Position numbers and translations under genes: made by a program
In this document: positions 27,827 through 35,513 of the stretch, piece after piece
Position numbering within the stretch: the first letter of the stretch is position 1
Layout: each line of letters starts with the position of its first letter
From: Novosphingobium rosa NBRC 15208
GTDB lineage: Bacteria; Pseudomonadota; Alphaproteobacteria; Sphingomonadales; Sphingomonadaceae
Direction: 5' to 3'
NCBI RefSeq assembly: GCF_001598555.1
Contig: NZ_BCZE01000035.1
Span: forward strand, 28,893 to 92,892
Length of the DNA: 64,000 nucleotides
The notes under the pieces: model-generated
What the model saw: only the letters and a program-made list of their open reading frames with translations
What the model was told of the DNA's origin: nothing
The model's database searches: none

Positions 27827-28447
27827 TTACATGCCGCGCAGGGTCAGCGAGACAGGCTTGCTGACCACGCCCGAGGCACCCAGCGCGACCTGCATCACCA
27901 TCTCATTGTCGGGCGTGCGCGCCATCGGGTGCCAGATCGTCACCGTGGCATTGCCGCCTGGCATGCCAGAGATGCGCACCGTGCCGTCATGCCCGCTTTT
28001 GGCGGCATAGGGCGTGTCGACCACCTTGATGAAGCCGCTCATTCTGTCGTGGATGTTGCAGCCCAGCGCCACCGCTCCTGCCGTCCGGAAGGTGTAGGTG
28101 GGCACTTCGGATTGCCCGTAGAGTTTCATGTTGAAGCGCGCGGGCTTCGAGTAGGAATAAATGTGGTGGCGCACATTGTCCTTGTTGGGAAAAGGAACGG
28201 TGGCGCCCACCGGCACGATCAGCACATGCGGGTTGAAGGCGATGTTCTGCTGCACCATCGTCAAAGGCCAGGGAAAGGTGATCGGCCGGTTGGGCAGGCC
28301 CGCAGCCGGTTTCACCGTGACGACCGCATCGGCGACGGGTTTGCCCATCTGGTCGACCACATGCAGTTCCAGATCGCCCGCGATGGCGAGCGAAGGGGTC
28401 AGCAGCATGACGGCGAAACCCGGCAGGGGGGTGAGGAAGCGAAGCAT
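27827..28447 (-). CDS. Cupredoxin-like periplasmic protein (methylamine utilisation type)
   Basis: 206 residues. The signal peptide is about 1-23. The cupredoxin region has VPVGATVPFPNKDNVRHHIYSYS (copper His) and GAVALGCNIHDRMSGFIKV (Cys and His), the pattern of plastocyanin-like methylamine utilisation proteins. A carboxypeptidase-regulatory-like fold may precede it. It is 4 bases upstream of the GGDEF-EAL gene and divergent from a DUF3034 gene. A role as a copper or redox partner for the sensor is possible but is inference. Confidence 0.8.
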   Translation of the reverse strand: MLRFLTPLPGFAVMLLTPSLAIAGDLELHVVDQMGKPVADAVVTVKPAAGLPNRPITFPWPLTMVQQNIAFNPHVLIVPVGATVPFPNKDNVRHHIYSYSKPARFNMKLYGQSEVPTYTFRTAGAVALGCNIHDRMSGFIKVVDTPYAAKSGHDGTVRISGMPGGNATVTIWHPMARTPDNEMVMQVALGASGVVSKPVSLTLRGM

Positions 28448-28550
28448 GGAGCTTTGCCTAGCGTAAAAACCGCAAAGGGCGGGTTAACGCAAAACGGGGA
28501 ATTTTAGGGCTATTGGCGCTCCATTAACCATTTTCCGTCAGGCAGACGGG

Positions 28551-29444
28551 ATGCGAAAGCCTTTCTTCCGATCCGTCCTGTCCCCGGCTGCCTTCGGCCT
28601 GTGCGCCTCATGCCTGTTGCCGGTCACGGCCAGCGGCGAGCCCTTGCGCAATGAGGGCAAGCTGCTGCTGACCAATGGAATCAGCACGGTGGAGGGTGCA
28701 TCGGGTGGCGGTCTGGCCCCATGGGCGACGATTGCGGGCAACGAGACCAAGGATGGCATCGGTGTTTCGGCCCATGTCACCGACGATGAACTCAAGGATT
28801 ACGAATATCGCAGTGCGGGCGCGGCGTTGGGCCTCTTCAATCGGCTCGAACTGTCCTATGCGCGCCAGAATTTCAACACGCAGAAGATCGGCGCGGCGCT
28901 CGGGTTGGGGCGGGACTATACGTTCAGGCAGGATGTGGTGGGGGCCAAGCTGCGCCTGCTAGGCGATGTGGTCTATGACAATCCGCTGGTTCCGGCGATT
29001 GCCGTGGGGGTGCAGTACAAGCACAATCTCAACGGCAGCATCGTGAGGGCGTTGGGGGCGAAATCGGCCTCGGGGGTCGATGTCTATGCCAGTGCCACAA
29101 AGCTGATCCTGGCTGACAGCCTGCTGGTCAACACCACGCTGCGGATGACGAAGGCCAATCAGATCGGCCTTCTGGGTTTCGGCGGCGACAAGAGCGATGC
29201 CTATCATCTCGAGTTCGAGGGCTCGCTGGCCTATCAGCTGTCGCGGCGCCTGGTCGTGGGCGGTGAGTATCGCAGCAAGCCCGACAATCTGGGGGTGGCC
29301 CACGAAAACGCCTGGTTCGATGGCTTTGTCGCCTATGCGGTCAACCGCAATCTGACGGCGACCGTGGCCTATACCGACCTTGGCTCGATCGCCACCATCG
29401 ACCGGCAGCGCGGCGCCCTCTTCTCGTTGCAAGCGGCTTTTTAA
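28551..29444 (+). CDS. DUF3034 family outer-membrane-like protein
   Basis: 297 residues. A signal peptide (cleavage after about residue 29) precedes alternating beta strands ending in a C-terminal aromatic (SLQAAF), as in outer-membrane barrels. Sequence such as GKLLLTNGISTVEGASGGGLAPWATI matches the DUF3034 family. The role is unknown. It sits 15 bases upstream of a truncated globin gene and is divergent from the cupredoxin/GGDEF-EAL operon. Confidence 0.85.
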   Translation: MRKPFFRSVLSPAAFGLCASCLLPVTASGEPLRNEGKLLLTNGISTVEGASGGGLAPWATIAGNETKDGIGVSAHVTDDELKDYEYRSAGAALGLFNRLELSYARQNFNTQKIGAALGLGRDYTFRQDVVGAKLRLLGDVVYDNPLVPAIAVGVQYKHNLNGSIVRALGAKSASGVDVYASATKLILADSLLVNTTLRMTKANQIGLLGFGGDKSDAYHLEFEGSLAYQLSRRLVVGGEYRSKPDNLGVAHENAWFDGFVAYAVNRNLTATVAYTDLGSIATIDRQRGALFSLQAAF

Positions 29445-29459
29445 GCGGAGATTGATCCC

Positions 29460-29984
29460 ATGTTCGTTCTGATCGCAACCTCCGCGCTGATGATGGCGCA
29501 GCCGCCGGTCTCCACGGATGCCGCGCCCGACACGCCGCCGCCCGGCGCGCCCTATGCCGTGCCGGGCGAGGAGAAGGTTGATCCCTATACTTTGAGCCCG
29601 CAAAATGCCGGGGCGCGGCCCTTTGCCGGAACAGGCATGGCGCATGCCTTTCACGGGCAGGAGGGCATCCACCGCATCGTCGAACGTTTCACCCAACTGA
29701 GCTATGACGACAAGGTGATCGGCGAGATCTTCTTCAAGCATGACAAGGTGCGTTTCAAGCGCACGCTTTTCGAGCAGTTCTGCTTCCTGCTCAACGCAGG
29801 ATGCAGCTACAGCGGGCGCGACATGGCCTCCTCGCACAAGGATCTGGGGGTGCAGCAGGCCGATATGAACCGGCTGGTCGAACTGCTGCAACGCGCCATG
29901 TCCGAAGAGCATGTGCGCTTTGCCGCGCAAAACCGCTTCCTGTCCAAACTCGCACCGATGCGCCCGGATGTTGTGGTACGCTGA
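29460..29984 (+). CDS. Group I truncated hemoglobin with exported-type N-terminus
   Basis: 174 residues. The globin core runs from about 70 (IHRIVERFTQLSYDDKVIGEIFF) to the end, with LFEQFCFLLNAGCSYSGRDM and proximal His126 (SSHKDLGV). An extra 60 residues at the start include a hydrophobic segment and a Pro/Ala-rich stretch, suggesting export or membrane anchoring, which is unusual for truncated globins. Downstream of the DUF3034 gene in an apparent operon. Confidence 0.85.
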   Translation: MFVLIATSALMMAQPPVSTDAAPDTPPPGAPYAVPGEEKVDPYTLSPQNAGARPFAGTGMAHAFHGQEGIHRIVERFTQLSYDDKVIGEIFFKHDKVRFKRTLFEQFCFLLNAGCSYSGRDMASSHKDLGVQQADMNRLVELLQRAMSEEHVRFAAQNRFLSKLAPMRPDVVVR

Positions 29985-30055
29985 ATGGAGGCTCGTTATC
30001 CGCAAGCAGTTCACGTGCATCGAATGTCAGGCTTTTCAGCGGGAACTGAAATCCC

Positions 30056-30484
30056 TCAATAGCCGTGTAATTTCAGCCGCTGGATCTGGCCGTCGCGCGT
30101 GTCACAGACGTAACTTCCACGTCTCAAGGGGCCAGGTTGATCGGCGTTCTGCGCTGCTCGCGATTGGATGTAGAACACGCCAGCGATGCGAAAGCCCCAG
30201 TGCTTCCAGATCTCCTGGGTCACCGGACCAAGCCGAGCAAACCCTGCGCCGGATGTTTGCTGGGACACGGCTTGGGAACATAGATCCAGGGCGAGTTTCC
30301 GGCCGGTTTCCTCGCCCCAACGGCCGTCGCCTTCTCGGTGTGCCGCCACGGTCGAATACTGCGCCTGCTCGTAGCGGGGTTCCAGATCCTGGTCGAGGTC
30401 TTTACTTCCGGTGGGGGCCGCATAGGCCAAGGTTGCGCCGCTAGAAAGTGTGAGCGCCAAGCCCAGAGTACAGATCGAATGCAA
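30056..30484 (-). CDS. Hypothetical secreted protein
   Basis: 142 residues from a TTG start at 30484, chosen because GGGAGGGG lies just upstream and a good signal peptide (SICTLGLALTLSSGATLAYAAP) follows at once; an ATG at 30577 would put the signal peptide internally. The mature part contains two to three Cys (LDLCSQAV, GSYVCDTRDG) and a WGFRIAGVFYI segment. No family recognised. Confidence 0.6.
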   Translation of the reverse strand: MHSICTLGLALTLSSGATLAYAAPTGSKDLDQDLEPRYEQAQYSTVAAHREGDGRWGEETGRKLALDLCSQAVSQQTSGAGFARLGPVTQEIWKHWGFRIAGVFYIQSRAAQNADQPGPLRRGSYVCDTRDGQIQRLKLHGY

Positions 30485-30631
30485 TCGCCCCTCCCAATCC
30501 TTGCCGCCAGGAAGAGGCGACGCCCCGTTGCCCACGGTGGCGACGCCCGTCGGGCAACTGATGGTTGACCATGGCACATGCTTGCGAGGTCTGCATGTTA
30601 AGGAGTGTCAAACTGTCGGGAGGCAGATGCG

Positions 30632-32407
30632 TCAGGCGGCAACGCGCATGCAATTGCGGCCACCATGCTTGGCTTCATACATGGCGATATCGCTGCGATG
30701 CCATAGCTGACTCAACTCTTCTCCAGCCCGGACCTCAGCCAGCCCCATACTGGCGGTGATGTTCAGCGAGCCTTTGCCGGGCACGGAAATGGCAAGGCTG
30801 GAGATCGCGGCGCGCAGCCGATTTGCCGCGATTGCAGCACGGTCTTTGTCCAGGTCCCAGAAGAGCACGGCAAATTCTTCTCCGCCGACCCTGGCGATGA
30901 TATCATCCTCTCGTAGTTGCGCGCGGGCGGCCTGCGCCACGGTTTGCAGGACCCGGTCACCGGCAGCGTGCCCATAGGTGTCGTTGATGGCCTTGAAGTG
31001 ATCGAGGTCGAAAAGGGCAAGGCTGGCTTCGCAAGGTGACATGGCCAACTGCCCTAGCCGCTGCTCCATGATGTCTTCAAAAGCACGCCGATTGGCGATG
31101 CCGGTTAGCACATCGGTCCGCGCTGCCGTGCTGAGACGAAGCTCAGCTTCCTTCCTTTCCGTGATATCTCGGATCGAGCCCACAACACCCAACTGGGTAC
31201 CCGTCGGTGCCTGGACTGTGCGAAGCATCGTTTCGTACCAGCGAATGGAGGCGAGGTCGGGGCCACGGTACTGAGCCCTGATAGCTCTTCCAGGCGAAGC
31301 CATCGCCTGCTCGTAAGCGAGCCATAAATTGGGCAAATCATCTTCCAAGACGAGGGTTCGTGCGCTCCGCCCGATCAATTCTTCGGGCGCTATGCCAACG
31401 ATTTGAGCGACGGCGGGTGATGCATAGCGAATGGTGCCCCCGACCGCGACATCGACAATGCCATCGCCAAGGCTCTCGGCCATTGCGCGGTATCGGGCTT
31501 CGCTTTCCCCGACACGATCTGTCAGATCGCGATGTTGTCTCAGCAGGGCAGCGATGGGGAGCACCAGCAGGGCAGAGCAGCCAATATAGGCCTGCAGGAA
31601 CAGTGCCCGGAGGCCCACCGAGGCATGCACGAGATTGACCGGCCCAAGGCCATGGACCGTATAAAGGCCGCCGATGATCGCCACAATGACACAACTGCCG
31701 ATCGCACCAACGCGTCCACACAGGATCGTGGCCAGCGTCATGGGCAGAAATGGAACAAATAGGATCGGAAGCGCGCTCTGACGAAACACCACCGCGGCGA
31801 CCAATGCGACCAGAGACAAGGCCAGCGTTGTCACGAGGCTGCTCGATCTGGCCTCGGTCCGCCAGTGCTTTGCATCTCCTGACAAAGCCACAAACATCAG
31901 CGGGGTGAACAGGGTAGTGCCCAGGCCATGGGCGGCAAACCAGGTAAAGCAATTGGTCCAGAAACCGCCGCCAGTAAAATGACTGATGGCAGCCGCACCG
32001 GCCAGAGCCGAGAGCGCTGGCCCTGCAACCCCAGCCGACAGCAAAAAGACGACGATGGCGCGAACGGTATCAATCCTCAGCCCCATTCCGCAGGCCCAGC
32101 GGATGCCGAGCGCAGCGATCAATGGGTCCATGAGATTGGCGACCATGATCGTGGGTGCGGCTCTTATGCCAAGGCCAAAGCAGCTCACCATCACCAGAAT
32201 GGCGATTGCGGCAGGCAGAAAAGCTGCCCCCCATTTCCGAATGGGCAAAAGCGAAAGCTGAGCAAGCAAGAGGCCCGAGGACAGCCAGATGAATGCTGCT
32301 CCGCCATCAAATCGCGTGAAGGAAACTGTAAGGGCAGCCAACACGAAATAGGCGAAACCCACCAGCCAGAGGCGTATCGTCAAGGTCGTAAGAATGATCC
32401 GTCGCAT
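30632..32407 (-). CDS. Diguanylate cyclase: MASE1-PAS-GGDEF
   Basis: 591 residues. An N-terminal MASE1-like integral membrane sensor (about 8 helices, residues 5-300) is followed by a PAS domain (SEARYRAMAESLGDGIVDVAVGG...) and a GGDEF domain with active motif GGEEF in ARVGGEEFAVLFW and the DLDHFKAINDTYGH loop. It should synthesise c-di-GMP in response to an unknown membrane signal. I start at 32407 with AAAGG upstream; 28 more upstream codons are in frame but not supported. Monocistronic. Confidence 0.9.
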   Translation of the reverse strand: MRRIILTTLTIRLWLVGFAYFVLAALTVSFTRFDGGAAFIWLSSGLLLAQLSLLPIRKWGAAFLPAAIAILVMVSCFGLGIRAAPTIMVANLMDPLIAALGIRWACGMGLRIDTVRAIVVFLLSAGVAGPALSALAGAAAISHFTGGGFWTNCFTWFAAHGLGTTLFTPLMFVALSGDAKHWRTEARSSSLVTTLALSLVALVAAVVFRQSALPILFVPFLPMTLATILCGRVGAIGSCVIVAIIGGLYTVHGLGPVNLVHASVGLRALFLQAYIGCSALLVLPIAALLRQHRDLTDRVGESEARYRAMAESLGDGIVDVAVGGTIRYASPAVAQIVGIAPEELIGRSARTLVLEDDLPNLWLAYEQAMASPGRAIRAQYRGPDLASIRWYETMLRTVQAPTGTQLGVVGSIRDITERKEAELRLSTAARTDVLTGIANRRAFEDIMEQRLGQLAMSPCEASLALFDLDHFKAINDTYGHAAGDRVLQTVAQAARAQLREDDIIARVGGEEFAVLFWDLDKDRAAIAANRLRAAISSLAISVPGKGSLNITASMGLAEVRAGEELSQLWHRSDIAMYEAKHGGRNCMRVAA

Positions 32408-32829
32408 TCGAAGCCTTTGAACCAACACGCCGGAACATTGGGTTAATACACAGAGATCCAAAGAACATTTTACACCGGGCGTTTCCGGCATTGAGAGGCA
32501 CGCAATCTGAAAATCTTGGCGAGCATGTAATAGAGTGCCAAAGTCGTCATATTGGCCAAATGCTCAACAGAAGAGCGACAAAAAAACAGCAACGCAATCA
32601 GCGAAAATTCAACAATGGCCCACCGATCGAAATCCACTTTGCCGCTGGTCGTATTCGAGGAATTGTGTACCCGGCCTGGTCTCTGGTAGGCCGGATACAC
32701 AAAACGCAGACATGCGCACTGGGAGCGTTGCAGTCCACGCGCTGCCCCTAACGCAAGGATTAGATTTTTCCAGTACCTGCCATGTAAATTTTGGCGCTCC
32801 GTAAACTACATTTTACCCGTGCCGCCCCA

Positions 32830-32964
32830 TCACCCAGCAATATTCTGTAACGATTGGATTGCGAGATTTATCTCATGTAACGGCTGTGTAAATCCATTCG
32901 CTCGTAGATGGCTTGCAGCTTCAGGAAGCTGCTCGACGCATTGATTGACCGTATGAACGTCCAT
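32830..32964 (-). CDS. Small hypothetical protein
   Basis: 44 residues starting at an ATG preceded by GGGGAGAGGG, a strong ribosome binding site. The sequence (VNQCVEQLPEAASHLRANGF) is amphipathic with no recognised family. It lies in a 1.4-kb gap with only IS debris, so it may be spurious. Confidence 0.3.
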   Translation of the reverse strand: MDVHTVNQCVEQLPEAASHLRANGFTQPLHEINLAIQSLQNIAG

Positions 32965-33317
32965 AACCCTCTCCCCAAATGAGGTCATTTGACGGCAACA
33001 ATTCTCGGTGCGCCCCTTATGATTTGTTTGTGCAGAGTACCATACTTGCAGGCGGATGCTAGCGCCCAAGCGAACAGTTGGTTCGTGGCTTATGGAAGGC
33101 CCAAAGGCGGGGTATGGTTAGGGGTGAAGAGCTTCTTTTCGCGCGGGATGATAATCCGGAAATCCGCCATTTCAGAGATTGTCGCGGCGGAGGGATTATA
33201 CGCCGTGCGACCGCTCTACCTGAACCAGCGGCCCCTTTCACCAGGCGACGCAAATTCAGTGAAGATTGGAAAGACTGGGGCCTGCTGCCGGTTTGATGGA
33301 CACCGAGATAAGGTTCT
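32965..33317. other. Gene-free region before IS remnant
   Basis: About 350 bases; frames on both strands are short and overlapping. A stretch near 33190-33240 looks faintly tRNA-like on the minus strand but does not fold into a full cloverleaf by eye. Confidence 0.4.
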
Positions 33318-33433
33318 TCAAGCTACCCCAGCCTGGCGTTCGAAGTCGATAGGGCTGAGATAACCTAGGGTCGAGTGCCTGCGGGTGGGATTGTAGAAAC
33401 GCTCGATATAATCGAACACATCGGCTCTGGGCT
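33318..33433 (-). pseudogene. C-terminal remnant of IS3-family transposase
   Basis: About 38 codons ending in TGA encode DVFDYIERFYNPTRRHSTLG followed by YLSPIDFERQ, the typical end of an IS3-family OrfB integrase core. No start, no rest of the gene and no terminal repeats seen. It marks past insertion on the left flank of the lasso peptide locus. Confidence 0.8.
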
Positions 33434-33824
33434 GTTATAAGCGGCCCGGTTCGCTCGCCCGATGAATCTCAATGCATCAGACTGCGATTGCCAAGGGTGA
33501 GCGCTATTGTCGAATTTTCAGGGCTTGCAGATTCACAAAACTGTAGTAACTTTCGCGGGCGCTGCAAGGTAAGCAGCGTCGAGGCGTGAGAACCTCGCTT
33601 GAAATTGATGAAATTCCAATCCGCCCTAAACTAAGAGTCCGGGTGGCCGACGCGCATGTACAAGCCGCTTGCGGCTAAAGGCGTCGGCGCGTGTTCAAGC
33701 ATGTTCTCAACACCCGGCTTTTGGCCGGCTTTTGCCTCGCGACACAAGGCAAGCCGTGCATGTTTTCTCGAACGATCAACTGTTTCTCAAGCCATGCTGA
33801 GAGACCTCCTATACGGGGGCGGCA
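33434..33824. other. Intergenic region upstream of the sigma factor gene
   Basis: About 390 bases with no supportable gene. It should hold the promoter of the sigma-FecR-receptor-isopeptidase operon; no confident boxes were identified by eye. Confidence 0.5.
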
Positions 33825-34409
33825 ATGGCGGTGATCTTGAAATTTCTAGGCGGTCTGGTTCCGCGCCTTGCCGGGGGCGGTGGTGCGCTGCCCGATGGTC
33901 GCGTGACCAAGGGAAGCATACTTGTTCTTGACGATCTGTATCGACGGGAGGGGCCAGAAATCATGCGCAGCATCGCGAGGCGGTCCGATCCTCAGGATGC
34001 CGAAGACATCCTGCATGACAGCATTGTGCGTCTCGCAGACGCAATGGCCGAAGAGAAACCGGTCGTGGTGCGGCCAGGGGCCTTACTGAACAGCATTTCG
34101 ACCAACATACAGAAAGATCGCGCGAGATCTGCCTTCGAGCGTGCCCGTGCCCGCAGCGTGCCGATAGAGGATGTGGACCTCCAGGCGCCGGATATGACGT
34201 CCACCCTTGAGGCGCGCGATATGATTGCCCGTATTCAGAAAGCGCTGAAGCGACTAAACCCGAAGACATGCGAGATTTTTCTCGCTCACCGTGTGGATGG
34301 GCAGTCGTATGGTGAGATCGCCGATCGGATGGGTATGAGCGTCAAAGGGGTTGAGTGGCATATGAGCAAGGCAATCTGCCACCTCGATCGCACGCTGAGG
34401 TCGCTTTGA
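33825..34409 (+). CDS. ECF sigma factor, FecI-like
   Basis: 194 residues. Region 2 is recognised by RSIARRSDPQDAEDILHDSIVRLAD and region 4 by LKRLNPKTCEIFLAHRVDGQSYGEIADRMGMSVKGVEWHMSKAICHL. The first 35 residues are not sigma-like, so a later start is possible. It overlaps the FecR-like gene (TGATG), the classical FecI-FecR arrangement. Expected job: direct RNA polymerase to the downstream TonB receptor/isopeptidase genes, and maybe to the lasso precursor genes, when the receptor signals. Confidence 0.9.
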   Translation: MAVILKFLGGLVPRLAGGGGALPDGRVTKGSILVLDDLYRREGPEIMRSIARRSDPQDAEDILHDSIVRLADAMAEEKPVVVRPGALLNSISTNIQKDRARSAFERARARSVPIEDVDLQAPDMTSTLEARDMIARIQKALKRLNPKTCEIFLAHRVDGQSYGEIADRMGMSVKGVEWHMSKAICHLDRTLRSL

Positions 34410-35443
34410 TGGTCGAGGAGGGTCCGGTGAACGGATTCACCGAAAAGATGCGCGAAGAGGCAGCGGCGTGGCTCGCCCGGATCAACGGTCCTGATGGCGA
34501 GGCTTGCCGCCGCGAGTTCGAGGCCTGGTTCAATGCCGATCCGGGGCATGCCGCGGCTTTTGAGGCCGTGCTTGAAAGTTGGGAACAGAGCGAGCCGCTT
34601 GTTGCGAGGACGCCTGCTGTCCAGAAGCGTGCGAAAGCGAAGGCCCGGAAAAAGGGATTCCGGATGCCGTTGGGCATCGCTGCCGCGCTTGGTGCGGGAC
34701 TGCTGGCGCTGGCTGGCCTGAGCATTCATCACGTCATCGGCTCTATGTCGAAGCGTAACGACGATCGCGAGCTGATCAGTCGGCTGGGCGAGATCCGGAC
34801 CCTGACGTTGGACGATGGCTCAAAGATGACGCTCGACACGGCCAGCATGGCGAAGGTCGCGTTTACGGACGGGGAGCGCAGGGTCGTTCTTGAAAAGGGG
34901 CGGGCGCGTTTTGAGGTCGCGCACGATGCCGCACGGCTGTTTGTGGTGCAGGCCGGTGACCGTCTGGTCGTTGCGCATGGCACGATTTTCGATGTTGCTC
35001 TTGGCGCACGAGCCATCGCCGTAACCCTGCTGCGTGGCTCGGTGGAGGTCAAGCGCACGGCTGATCGCGGCGCCCCTGCCCATACAGGCCAGATGCTGAT
35101 TCCAGGTCAGAGCCTCGCGTTACCGGTCGGTAAGGCCCAGGCGGTTCCCCCGGTTGAGCCCAAACCGTTTCCCGCTCGCTCCGGTGAGGATAGCTGGCCA
35201 TCGGGCATGCTGGGGTTCGACAGCAGGCCTTTGAGTGAGGTGATAGCGATGGCCAATCGTTACAATGAACATCACCTTGTTTTGGCGGAGCCTAAGCTTG
35301 GCGAGCTGCTTTTCACGGGGACTGTTGCGGCGAGGGATGCCGCTGGCCTTGCAGATATGCTTTCGGGCTCGCTGCATCTCGCGGTGTCAGGGGATCGGCA
35401 GGGTAATTTCATCCTAAGCCGATCGCCTCAAAAAAAGCACTAG
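34409..35443 (+). CDS. FecR-like anti-sigma/sigma-regulator
   Basis: 344 residues. Domains in order: a DUF4880-type cytoplasmic N-terminus (AAAWLARINGPDGEACRREF, EAWFNADPGHAAAFEAV), one membrane helix at about 90-112, the periplasmic FecR domain (GEIRTLTLDDGSKMTLDTAS), and a C-terminal short domain (LGFDSRPLSEVIAMANRYN). It relays binding of the ligand-loaded receptor to the sigma factor. Start at 34409 overlaps the sigma gene stop. It is followed after 70 bases by the receptor gene. Confidence 0.92.
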   Translation: MVEEGPVNGFTEKMREEAAAWLARINGPDGEACRREFEAWFNADPGHAAAFEAVLESWEQSEPLVARTPAVQKRAKAKARKKGFRMPLGIAAALGAGLLALAGLSIHHVIGSMSKRNDDRELISRLGEIRTLTLDDGSKMTLDTASMAKVAFTDGERRVVLEKGRARFEVAHDAARLFVVQAGDRLVVAHGTIFDVALGARAIAVTLLRGSVEVKRTADRGAPAHTGQMLIPGQSLALPVGKAQAVPPVEPKPFPARSGEDSWPSGMLGFDSRPLSEVIAMANRYNEHHLVLAEPKLGELLFTGTVAARDAAGLADMLSGSLHLAVSGDRQGNFILSRSPQKKH

Positions 35444-35470
35444 GGTAAATCGGAGGCTATTTCGTCGGGG

Positions 35471-35505
35471 TCCCCAGGGGCGGCCATGTGGCCGTCGCCC
35501 GGGGA
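35471..35505 (+). promoter_or_regulatory. Hairpin covering the ribosome binding site of the TonB receptor gene
   Basis: Arms at about 35471-35486 and 35489-35505 can pair with few mismatches (TCCCC/GGGGA at the base, CGGCCA/TGGCCG at the top). The GGGGAG ribosome binding site of the receptor start at 35514 lies in the right arm, so the structure could limit translation or separate receptor expression from fecR expression. Confidence 0.5.
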
Positions 35506-35513
35506 GCATATTC

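Noticed and set aside
25582..27864. 760-codon plus-strand open frame
   Set aside because: It is antisense to the GGDEF-EAL gene, whose catalytic motifs are all intact; GC-rich codon bias opens this frame. No domain recognised.
33190..33250. tRNA-like stretch on the minus strand
   Set aside because: A D-arm-like piece is visible but the anticodon and acceptor stems do not pair; no complete cloverleaf by eye.
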